A DNA stretch of 64,000 nt from Dichetophora obliterata. Taxonomy: Eukaryota; Arthropoda; Insecta; Diptera; Sciomyzidae. Of this stretch, positions 54,158 through 63,510 are shown in pieces (the first letter of the stretch is position 1; each line of letters starts with the position of its first letter). A program made the translations under genes and the position numbers. The notes below the pieces were generated by a model. The model made no database searches. It had not been told where the DNA came from and was given only the letters and a program-made list of their open reading frames with translations. The stretch is taken from assembly GCA_963920525.1 (NCBI GenBank), contig OY986438.1:80029177-80093176 (forward strand), given 5' to 3'.

Positions 54158-54540
54158 TAAGCTTACAAGCGTAAGCATCGCGCTTGGAAAAAGCTTGTAA
54201 AAACTGTTGTGAAATGCTTTCAAGTAATTGTAGAATAAGCAAAAAGGAACCCTTGGAAAAATATTCCTTACTGTAATATTATTCCAAGCGTTTACTATTC
54301 AATTGGATATAAGTGTTGTTAATAAGCTTTCTACAATACTTACTTTGCAATTGGAAAAAATTGTTGTAAAAGTATTATTGAAAATAATTATAAAATAATT
54401 GGAAGTAAGTGTTATTGTAAGTTATTTACAACTGTTTATAAAAAATTGGAAAAAAGTGTTATAAAAATATTATTAAAACATTTATTAAATAATGGGAAGT
54501 AAGTATTATTGCAAGCTTTTAGCACAGGTTTTTCTGAAAT
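54140..54540 (+). repeat. Degenerate tandem repeats, about 95 bp period
   Basis: Units starting TTGGAAAAA near 54205, 54251, 54351 and 54447, each followed by AAGTGTTATTG-like and AAGCTT-like runs. The two at 54351 and 54447 align best. AAGCTTAC motifs recur in inverted form near 55136-55142, so 54140-55150 may be one inserted element. Confidence 0.5.
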
Positions 54541-54599
54541 TTAAGTAATCTAATTTGCTTGCCGTTAGCATAACAGCTAAAATTAATCTTCTTTGTAAA

Positions 54600-54704
54600 A
54601 TGAATCCATATGAAAGACCTCACATCCGAACCTATAGAAACTTTATCTATAGTGCACAATCGGTAAAAACATTGCCACTCAAAAGAAATTTAATACAAAT
54701 ATAA
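54600..54704 (+). CDS. Very small ORF in the leader
   Basis: 34 codons, MNPYERPHIRTYRNFIYSAQ and then a short basic tail. Only its place among other leader ORFs speaks for it. Not recognised. Confidence 0.25.
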   Translation: MNPYERPHIRTYRNFIYSAQSVKTLPLKRNLIQI

Positions 54705-55162
54705 ACTATTTGGACCATTAAATATATATTTTTTTAAGCACATTGATGTAATTAACAAATTTATTTAACCATAAAAATATTATAAAAGACTGACAATCAT
54801 CATTACACGAGTTCTAATTATCACTGAACTCAAGCCACTAACATCAAAATTGTTAGTGCTGGTACTTCGTTTTTTATTGCAATTGCAATTTTCAATGATT
54901 GGGAATTCCCTTATAATGTGGAAGTTGTGAAACAATTACATCTGAAAGCATTTTCCAATCATGCTTTGAAAACGTTTGTAAATTAAACTTCAAGTAAACT
55001 TACTACAAATATTATTATAAGAAGCTTACTTATATCATGTTTCGATAACATTTTACAACACAACTTGTAAATTTATTACGTGGACAAGTGTTTTCAAAGC
55101 ATGTTTGCAAAAGGCTTTCATTATTCCATTGTAGGTAAGCTTACTTCAAACACTATTACGCA
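54705..55162 (+). other. Noncoding part of the leader
   Basis: AT-rich with repeated CATGCTTTGAAAACG-like and AAGCTTACTT-like runs, some in opposite orientation. No coding sense found. Confidence 0.45.
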
Positions 55163-55456
55163 ATGGTTGATTGGGAAGGTCGGCCTGCCGACGTGCCGAA
55201 ATATACACCAACCAACAAATCAGCTGGACCTAAGCCACTAACAATTGAAGAATACAAGCAGAGGCAATTAACAAAATCAAGACCGGAAGAGCAAAGAAAG
55301 AAGAAAACTCGTGCTGGAAAGCAAGTCAGGCAGAGAAAAGAACTCAACGAAATTTATAGATTAATCACAATCACAAAAGGTTTTCAAAAATATAATTACA
55401 TAAGAAAATTGAAAAATTTAAAATTTAAAATAAAAAACAAAATAGATAATAACTAA
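55163..55456 (+). CDS. Basic accessory protein of the gypsy leader
   Basis: 97 codons starting MVDWEGRPADVPKYTPTNKS. Proline-containing N-terminus, then PLTIEEYKQRQ, then a Lys/Arg-rich stretch (residues about 45-65, RKKKTRAGKQVRQRKE) and a basic C-terminus. A diverged homologue, broken by one shift, lies in the same position in the gypsy element at 21482-29265 (28172-28505). Conservation across two elements suggests purifying selection at some time. The basic part could bind RNA or act as a nuclear signal; this is a guess. No known family was recognised. Confidence 0.6.
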   Translation: MVDWEGRPADVPKYTPTNKSAGPKPLTIEEYKQRQLTKSRPEEQRKKKTRAGKQVRQRKELNEIYRLITITKGFQKYNYIRKLKNLKFKIKNKIDNN

Positions 55457-55458
55457 TA

Positions 55459-55584
55459 ATGTCAGAATATAAGCACTGTCTCATTTGCGAGGCTAAAATA
55501 AATATAAAATACATGAGAGATCATTTAAAGCTACATAAGCTAATATTTTCAAAAATAAACAACATTATGAATAAAATTAAGTAA
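55459..55584 (+). CDS. Mini zinc-finger-like ORF
   Basis: 41 codons, MSEYKHCLICEAKINIKYMR and on, ending NKIK. Cys7, Cys10, His22 and His26 give C-x2-C-x11-H-x3-H, one residue short of the classical C2H2 finger (x12). It starts two bases after the stop of the basic ORF, so the two may be read from one transcript. Too short to be sure; the four ordered ligands in so small a protein are the argument for it. Confidence 0.45.
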   Translation: MSEYKHCLICEAKINIKYMRDHLKLHKLIFSKINNIMNKIK

Positions 55585-55627
55585 AACTAAGAAAATATAG
55601 CAAAAATAAAGATTTTATTTCAGATAA

Positions 55628-55870
55628 ATGTCTGACCATACTTTATTCATAAATATTACAAATTTTAATAACAAAATGGTTGCTTTAGGACAAGAAACCA
55701 AATTTACAGAAAACATCTCTATAAATGGAAACATTTCCAACAAACAAGAAATGTATATAGATCTTTTTGTAGTCATAGCATTAATTGGATTATTAATATA
55801 TATTTTCAAAAAAGTCAATGAATATTACAAAAAATATGTAATAAAAAGAATTGCAAATGCACAAATTTAA
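55628..55870 (+). CDS. Small single-pass membrane protein ORF
   Basis: 80 codons. The N-terminal 40 residues have three possible N-glycosylation sites (NIT, NIS, NIS). Residues about 43-60 (MYIDLFVVIALIGLLIYIF) form a clear membrane segment, followed by a basic tail (KKVNEYYKKYVIKR), so an outside N-terminus is predicted. It ends exactly where gag starts (TAA then ATG at 55871). It might be an accessory membrane protein or the remnant of an env C-terminus. No family recognised. Confidence 0.55.
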   Translation: MSDHTLFINITNFNNKMVALGQETKFTENISINGNISNKQEMYIDLFVVIALIGLLIYIFKKVNEYYKKYVIKRIANAQI

Positions 55871-56375
55871 ATGGATGCATTACTAGAATCTTTAAAAAAA
55901 TTAAAAGAAAGTATTACTAAAGCACCATCAAGAAAATTCAAGCAAAAAACATTGCATGATAAACAGAAACAATGCATTAATATTGAATTAAAATTAAAAA
56001 AATATATAGATAGTCCACAACCAAACATTTGCTAAAGCTTTAGAGATAGCAGCAGAAGTAGATGGTAACACAAATACAAACTATAATGTAATGACATTCA
56101 GAAATAGGAATGATTATAATAATAGAAATGGAAACTATAATAGGAATAGAAATATTCAAAATAATAACAATAATAACTTTAGGAATCATAATAATAGAAA
56201 TAGTTACGGTTCTAGAAATAATAATAGCAACAGGAATAGCAATAACGCTAATAGAAATAATAACAATGGCTATAGGAATTACAATTATAATAGAGCTGGC
56301 AATAATAATAGCTTTAATAATAATAGAAACCGTCAAAACTCGGGAAACGTATCAATCCCCGGCGACCGGGGTTAA
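55871..56375 (+). pseudogene. gypsy gag with internal deletion
   Basis: N-terminus MDALLESLKKLKES to about 56020, homologous to the gag start of the element at 21482-29265. It then jumps to the C-terminal part (TFAKALEIAAEVDG) and an Asn/Arg-rich tail (56091-56375). The capsid region of roughly 800 bases present in the relative is missing, and the frame changes at the join (near 56025-56035). Without capsid this copy cannot form particles on its own. Confidence 0.82.
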
Positions 56376-56397
56376 CGCATCCTAAAAAAAGCAATAA

Positions 56398-58888
56398 ATA
56401 TAGAATTATCTGTGTTAGTAATAATTTTAATACTAATATCATAAAAGTAAAAATAGGAGATAGAAATAATTTAGTAACCTTACTTATTGATACAGGTGCG
56501 GACATATCAATAATAAAAAATGAGAAAATTAATGAAAATGATATAAAATCGTCAAATCAAATCCAAATCACAGGTATTGCAAGCAGACCATTAACCATTC
56601 AACAACAAACCATTATAAAAATAAAACTCAACGATGGAGAGATTTCACACAAATTTTATGTCATACAAGAAGATATTGACATAAATGCAGATGGAATACT
56701 TGGAAGAGATTTCTTAATGAAATATAATTGTAAAATAGATTACGAAACATGTGTTTTGTCCATACACACCAAAGAAAACCAAGAAGATATTCCAATGTAC
56801 GTGACATTGCCAGTAACAATATCAAATATTAATATACCAAGAAGAAGTGAAATAATAACAAATTTATATATAGTAGACCTGGAGGAAGACAGTATAGTAC
56901 ATGCATCAGAAATAAGAAAAGGAATATTTAGCAAATGCAATCATACCAGCAGATGGAGTCAAGCACGTGAAAATACTGAATACAACCAATAATGATATTT
57001 ATTTGGATAATTGTGATTTAAATATAGAACCACTGAAGAATTTTAAAATTTTAAACTACATCGGTTTAGAACAAAGTGATGAGAATCTTGAAATACACAT
57101 AGATGGGAAAGATGAAAAAGCTAAACAAGAAGTAATTAATTTATGTCACAAATACAGAAACGTTTTCCATAATGAAGGAGATATACTAACAACAAACAAT
57201 TTTTATAAACAGCAGATAGACTTAATTGACAACTCACCTGTTTATATAAAGAACTACAGACTTCCGCAAACACAACTTCAAGAAATAGAAGATCAAGTAC
57301 AAAAGTAACTTGAAGAAGATATCATTGAACCATCATTCAGCCCATACAATTCTCCACTCTTAGTTGTACCAAAAAAATCAACAGCTGGAACAGCAAAATG
57401 GAGACTGGTAGTAGACTTTAGGGCACTAATCAAAAAAATAATTAATGATAAATTCCCACTGACAAGACTAGAAGATGTACTAGATAAGCTCGGAAATGCG
57501 AAATATTTTTCCACGTTGGATATGACAAGTTCTTTTCATCAGATACCACTCATCAAAAATTCAAGAAATATGACAGCATTTTCAACAAATTCAGGGCACT
57601 ATCATTTCAAGCGCTTACCATTTGGATTAAAAATAGCGACAAATAGTTTTCAACGCATGCTTTCAATTGCATTAAGTGGACTTCGAGAATCAGCATTTCT
57701 CTATGTAGATGACATCATTGTTTTTGGATCAAACCTGAGACATCATAGCTAAAACTTGGAAAGAGTATTACAAAAATTACAAAGGTACAATTTAAAACTA
57801 AACCTCAAGAAATGTGAATTTTTAAAGACAGAAGTTGTATACTTAGGACACCTGATAACGTCCAAAGGAATAACAACTGATCCAGCTAAACACATAACCA
57901 TAAGGGATTACCCAAAACCAAACAATGCTGATGATACCAGAAAATTTGTAGCATTCTGCAATTACAACAGAAAATTTATTCCAGATTTTGCAGAAATTGC
58001 AAGACCACTAAATCAGTTGCTAAAGAAAGGACAGCTTTTTAATTGGACAGAAACATGTGAAGCAGCATTTAACAAGCTAAGAGAAAAGTTAATATCTCCA
58101 CAAACATTAGCATATCCAGATTTTGATAAACCTTTTATACTGACAACAGATGCATCACAATTTGCTTTAGGAGCAGTACTATCTCAAGGTGAACCAGGAC
58201 ACGACAGACCAATTGCCTATGCCAGCAAAACATTAAATAAACATGAAGTAAATAAGACAATAATAGAAAAGGAGTTATTAGGATTTACTGGGGAATCAAT
58301 TACTTCAGACCATATCTCTATGGAAGAAAGTTCACGGTATACACAGACCATAGACCATTAGTAAGTCTGTTCACACATAAGAATGCATCATCAAAATTAA
58401 CACGAGTACGACTGGACTTGATGGATTATGACTTTGATATAATTTTTAAACAAGGCAAGATGAATACTAACGCGGATGCACTATCTAGAATAAAATTAGA
58501 TAGCGAACAATTAAAAAATATGATACCTAAAGAAGCAAATATACAAGTATTAACACGGGCGGCACATAAAAAATTGAACAAGAAGTCATGTACAAATGAA
58601 AGAATAACCGGTGATAAAAATAAGAACAATGCGCAAATGAGTAACCTGAATAATAATGATAGATCTCAGCAAGTGAAGAGTCATGAACTTCATATATGGG
58701 AAGCTACATCATTTTCAGAAGTAAGACGTCTAAAAAATTTGAAATTTATATATAAAGAAAAGGCCAAAAATATGAATAATAATGGAGCAAACAACGTTCT
58801 TGAAATGAATAACGAAAAATCTTTACCAGAGTTAAAATTGGTTCAAAGGAAGTTCACATCAAAAACACAAGAAAAAAAAATAATATAA
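56398..58888 (+). pseudogene. gypsy protease, RT and RNase H
   Basis: Protease LLIDTGADISIIK near 56475-56515, GILGRDFLMKYNC near 56695. Shift near 56940-56970. RT: PLLVVPKKST, KWRLVVDFRALIKKIINDKF, LPFGLKIATNSFQRML, YVDD near 57703-57714. In-frame TAA at 57306-57308 and at 57750-57752. RNase H: ILTTDASQFALGAVLSQGEP; a shift near 58285 and then DHRPLVSLFTHKNASSKLTR in the other frame. The order matches the relative at 21482-29265. Confidence 0.9.
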
Positions 58889-58982
58889 TTATAGCTCAAA
58901 ATAAAGTTCATGCGATACTTAACGAAAAATCTTTACCAGAGGTAAAATTAGTTCTGAGGAAGTTAATATCAAAAGCAAAAGA
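58808..58982 (+). repeat. Tandem duplication between RNase H and integrase
   Basis: A segment starting AACGAAAAATCTTTACCAGA occurs at 58808 and again at 58918, about 110 bases apart, each running some 60 bases with about ten differences. The first ORF ends between them. Confidence 0.75.
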
Positions 58983-59186
58983 ACAAAATATAGAAATATT
59001 AGCGCTAGGAAAGAATGATATCATACTTAATATAATAAAGGTGCACCAATTGAAAAGAATATTTAATGAGATACAGAAAGATACAAAGGAGAAATTAAAA
59101 ATTATATTGTATCAGCCCCCGAAACAAATAACAAATAAAGCTGAGCTGCTGCAGCTAATTAAAGAAATCACGACTCAATATTAGGA

Positions 59187-60161
59187 GGACATATAGGTAT
59201 TAAAAGATGCATCGCGAAATTAAAACAAAAATATATATGGAAAAATTTATCAAAAATGGTTAAAAATTACATAAACAATTGCAATTTATGTAATGAAGTA
59301 AAAATAACAAAATATACTAAGGAGAAAATGTGTGTGACCAATACACCAACAACATCATTTGAAACAGTAACAATGGACATAGTTGGACCAATGAGACCCT
59401 CTAATGGATACCGTTATATTCTAACAATACAATGTGAATTGACAAAATATTTAGTTGCAATTCCTTTAGAAGACAAAACAGCGATTTCTGTCGCAAAAGC
59501 TATTGTAGAAAAATTCATTCTTAAACATAGACGTTTTAAAATACTAAAAACAGATAAAGGAACGGAATTTACAAATGAATTACTACAAAACATATCTAAA
59601 GAATTAAACATAGAAAAAAGAACGTCAACACCATATCACCATGAAACTGTTGGAACAGTTGAAAGAAATCATAGGGTATTGAATGAATATTTAAGAGGAA
59701 TGCAAGAGAATTATAACTGGTCAACTTTACTACCGTACTACACATATTGTTACAACACAACTCCACACTCAACAACAACATATTCTCCATTTGAATTAGT
59801 ATATGGAAAAATTTGCACGCTACCTGGTGAGATTTGGAACAACAACAAAAAATTATATAACTTAGAAGATTATTTGACAGAATTAAAGATTAAATTAAAG
59901 TACGCACATAACAAAGCTAAAGAATATTTAGAGAAACATAAAATAGATATATCAAATAAAGAAAATAAGGCAACAAAACACAAATTTAATATAGGAGATC
60001 TAGTATATTTAAAAGTAGGAAATAAGAAAAAGTTTGATAGACCATTTAAGGGACCATATGAAATAATTGAAAGAAAAGGTCCAAATAGTGTAATAAAATT
60101 AGATAACAAAACATCTGAAGTTCATAATAATAACATAATATTGTCAAGAACATTAATTTAA
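59187..60161 (+). CDS. gypsy integrase
   Basis: Open from about 59187 (GGHIGIKRCIAKLKQKYIWK) to a TAA at 60161; the first Met in frame is at 59256. Zinc domain CNLCNEVKITKY; core MDIVGPMRPSNGYRYIL (first Asp), KTDKGTEFTNE (second Asp), HHETVGTVERNHRVLNE (Glu, 35 residues on). C-terminal domain FNIGDLVYLKVGNKKKFDRP, GPYEIIERKGPNS. All three catalytic residues are present. It is normally part of a pol polyprotein; here the upstream frame is broken. Confidence 0.9.
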   Translation, partial: GHIGIKRCIAKLKQKYIWKNLSKMVKNYINNCNLCNEVKITKYTKEKMCVTNTPTTSFETVTMDIVGPMRPSNGYRYILTIQCELTKYLVAIPLEDKTAISVAKAIVEKFILKHRRFKILKTDKGTEFTNELLQNISKELNIEKRTSTPYHHETVGTVERNHRVLNEYLRGMQENYNWSTLLPYYTYCYNTTPHSTTTYSPFELVYGKICTLPGEIWNNNKKLYNLEDYLTELKIKLKYAHNKAKEYLEKHKIDISNKENKATKHKFNIGDLVYLKVGNKKKFDRPFKGPYEIIERKGPNSVIKLDNKTSEVHNNNIILSRTLI

Positions 60162-60323
60162 AATAAACATAATAATCAATGTTTAAATATAAGAATTAAA
60201 AAAAAAAAATACTTACCATTCACATCTAGAAAGAAATAATTAAATTAAAATCACCTTCAAAATAATCTTTATTCATATTCAAGAATTATAAATAAACATT
60301 ATTCTTTTTCAAAAGGGGAAGGA

Positions 60324-60970
60324 TGTAGTGCACATATGGCTAGCACTAACCTACCTCAACAATAACATAAACACACAACGCTAAAAACGCTCTACGTTGG
60401 TCTCACTGCATACCTGCAGCGAAACCAAAGCATGAAGCGCAAGCAGTGACAAACTCAAGCGCTACTAGCGGCATGATTCATGTTATACATTGTGAAAACA
60501 AATCGCTGCCAAAAGTAAGTCATTGGCGTTTGTAACCTGTAAGTGGGTTGTGATGGATATTATTACAAACAGATGTGTAAGTAAGTAAAAAGTAATAGTA
60601 AGCAGATGTGTAATAATTGTATTTAGATTTCATGACTTTTAATTGTATATGTGTAAGAACTTATTTAGAATAAATATTATTTTGAGTGAAAAGAAAATAT
60701 TGTCACTTTTCACTCAATATTTTTATTATAGAAATCCGAGTTGGGGTTAAATAAAATCAGTCTTAGAATCACATCAAGAAAAAGAAGTCTTTCTATTAAC
60801 TCAAATCAAGCCTTGTGGCTTATTCAATATTTAACTATATTGAAACACTGCCTTGAGGCAGAGTATGAAATAAAGCCTTGCGGCTGAGATTGAAACGCCT
60901 TGTGGCCAGGAATCCCCTTTGTCCCTAGATAGGGAAGCTAGGGAAACTAAAATAAATTCCAACTATTATA
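60324..60970 (+). repeat. 3' LTR of gypsy element 53345-60970
   Basis: 647 bp, nearly identical to the 5' LTR; the hairpin is conserved at 60682-60717. Preceded by AAAAGGGGAAGGA, the purine tract. Confidence 0.94.
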
Positions 60971-62600
60971 CAAGTTTCTGGCGACCGTCTCAGCGGTCAT
61001 ATCCAGTATTGGAATCGCCTTTGGCCATCTGGAATATCTGTCTATAATCGTAAGACAGTAACGATTTTCTCGTGAAATCACGAGAGGCCCTACTAAGTAC
61101 CAATATTAATATGCTCAAAACGTTCGGTCGGATTGACGAACAGGCCTGGCTGTGATTTGTTGTGTTTTGTGACCTTGCTCCGCTGACAGGGAATACAGCA
61201 GCGTACAAATTCGCTGATGTCAGCTTTCATATTAAGCTAAACGAATCTCTCCTTCACTAATTTAGTTGTGGATTTGGCACCTGGGTGAGCAGCGCCATGC
61301 AGTTTTGTCATGACGTCCATACGCAACTTTCAAGGCACTAAGGGTCGAACCTTCCCTTGCGACGTATCGCAGTAAAGAAAAAATCTGAGCTGGGTATTTT
61401 TAGCTTCTCGATCACCATGGAAGTCGACGGTGTCCTTGCTTTTACGAAGTTTTGGAACTCTGAGTCGCGAGCTTGTTCGCGTGCCTGCTCTTCAAAATCA
61501 ATGCAGGTCTTTGCTGCTAACTGCTGAATGCGAGACAGGGCCTCGGCTACATCGTTATCTTTGCCGGGTACATGCCTAATGTCGGTTGTGGATTGGCCTA
61601 TGTAGTCCAGGTGTCGTGCCTGGCGAGGAGATGCCCTATCTAAATTCTATTTGAAGGCAAACGTTATCGGCTTGTGGTCTGTGTAAATGGAAAATTATCG
61701 GCCTTCTACCATGAACTTAAAATGCTTGACAGCCTGATAAATCGCTAGGAGTTCTCTATCATAAGAGCTGTACTTCATCTGAGGCTCTGTGAGTTTTTTT
61801 GAGTAAAAACCAAGTGGTTGGAGCACATCGTCTATGTGATGATGTAGCACTGCTCCGACTGCGAAATCAGAGGCATCGACACTCAATGAAAGTTTGGCAT
61901 GCAGGATGAAAAGGCAAAGTGGCATTGGCCAGCTCTTCTTTGCATTTTTTGAAAGCGCCGTCTGTTGACGCAGAACATGACAATGGCGTTGTGTCATTTT
62001 TCTTATTGCCAACAATCATCGATTGTAACATCGCCTGGGTGGCGGCCGAGTTTATTATGAAACGCCGGTAATAATTAAGCATGCCTAAGAATCTTTTTAG
62101 CTCTTCTGCTGTCTGTGGCTTGCTGAAATCCCTAATGGCCTGTACTTTCTCTTCGGCCGGCTTGATGCCTTGGCTATTTACCTTATGCCCTAGGAATTTT
62201 ACTTCAGATTGACCGAATGAGCATTTAGCTACATTAATTGCGAGACTATTTTCACACAACAATTGAAAAATTCGCCGTAAATGCGTTTCATGTTGCTGAA
62301 GACTTGCAGAGGCTACGAAGATATCATCAATGTATACAAAGGCGTAGTTTGACTCGGCAGCCAATATTTGGTTGATGTGCTGCTGGTATTAACCGAAAGG
62401 CGTTGTAATGGCCGTTTTAGGTATATCGGCCGGTTACACCGGGATCTGGTGATACGCTCTTTGCAGATCAATGGTGAAAAAAAATTTTTCCGTGAAGGAA
62501 TTGGATAGCGGTCGGGCAGCGTTCTCTTGTTGAGTGCCGAGTGTCGAGGACGCCAGGAACCGTCTTTTTCCTTGACCATATGCAGCGGGCTAGTTCAGTT
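60971..62600 (-). pseudogene. CsRn1-like RT, RNase H and integrase N-part
   Basis: RT: 62313-62579 (MVKEKDGSWRPRHSALNKRT, PDRYPIPS) and 61867-62364 (YAFVYIDDIFVASASLQQHE, KRFLGMLNYYRRF). RNase H 61695-62015 (LSVDASDFAVGAVL, YDRELLAIYQAVKHFKFMVE). Integrase zinc domain and start of the core are readable near 60975-61260 (CCIPCQRSKVTKH-like). Shifts near 62390, 61880 and after 61690. It goes on at 53344 across the gypsy insertion. The catalytic box reads YIDD. Confidence 0.87.
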
Positions 62601-63011
62601 GCTGTCCGAAGGTTCGCAGATACCATTCTCAATTGGAACTCAGTTTTTGCTGCCTCGAGCTTGTCTGGTGCCAGACGACGGGGGCGCGCATGCGTAGGTG
62701 GGTCACGATGTGATGCGTTACACCTGACCGATACGCCGAAGCACCCTGACGCATGACGGTAATGTCTTTGAATTGCGCGAGTATGTTGGCAAAAGGGTCA
62801 TTTAAATTAAAGGTAAAAACAGTAGACTTACCATTATTTACCGCTACGCCAGAAACGTGCTGACTAGTTCCGCGGTCGACCAATTATTCTGCATGTCGAC
62901 AAGCAGTCCGAATTTCTGCAAAAAATCGGCTTCGATGAGCGGGGATTTAACGTCCGCTATTATGAAATCCCATGTAAACCTCCTGGGAAATTCTACATCC
63001 AGAGATACTCT

Positions 63012-63359
63012 TTAAGTGCCGTAAGTTGCAATTTGAGATTCGTTGGCTGCAAATAATTTAAATTCGTGCGGAGCATTGAAACGTTCTGCCCCACTCGGTG
63101 GAATGAATGACACATCTGCTCCCGTATCAATGAGGAACCGCCTGCAAGTTGCGGCGTCAGTCACGTACAGACGACTTACATCGAAGTCGCCACCTGAGTC
63201 TTCAGAGGAAGGTGGCTTGTTTACAAGTTTTTGCTTTGTACGCGCAGGGCGGGCGACAGGCATAGACGTTGTCGCCGAATGTGCGATGTGGCCAGCACAC
63301 CGGGTTTTGCCCACGGCCACCTCTGTGACGACCTGCTGGCCTTGGGGGCCGTATCGCAT
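63012..63359 (-). pseudogene. CsRn1-like protease region
   Basis: RLYVTDAATCRRFLIDTGAD and VSFIPPSGAERFNAPHEFKL are typical retropepsin motifs of CsRn1-type elements (DTGAD near 63117-63131). The stretch on to RT (62600-63010) is decayed and includes a piece at 62629-62883. Confidence 0.82.
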
Positions 63360-63510
63360 CGACTGTGGGTCCTTGGTGCCGCCCGAACGTTAGTACTTGT
63401 TCGTAGCCGCGGCGGATCCGCTATCTCGCCGTGGCGGTTGCCTCTACCATGGCCACTATACATATGCATGGGCTATACAAATCCTGGTCGAAAAATTCTC
63501 CAGCGGGTAG

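Larger units (their letters stand above)
53345..60970 (+). mobile_element. Ty3/gypsy retrotransposon with multi-ORF leader, plus strand
   Basis: 7626 bp: 5' LTR 53345-53986, primer site 53987, a 1.9-kb leader with several small ORFs, shortened gag, pol, purine tract 60311-60323, 3' LTR 60324-60970. CAAG is duplicated at 53341-53344 and 60971-60974. The pol is related to that of the element at 21482-29265. Two stops and several shifts disable it. No env was seen after integrase. Confidence 0.94.

Noticed and set aside
56040..56336. Ile-rich minus-strand ORF of 98 codons, looks like a membrane protein
   Set aside because: Antisense of the Asn-rich gag tail (AAT/AAC codons read as ATT/GTT). The same holds for plus-strand ORFs at 26250-26590.
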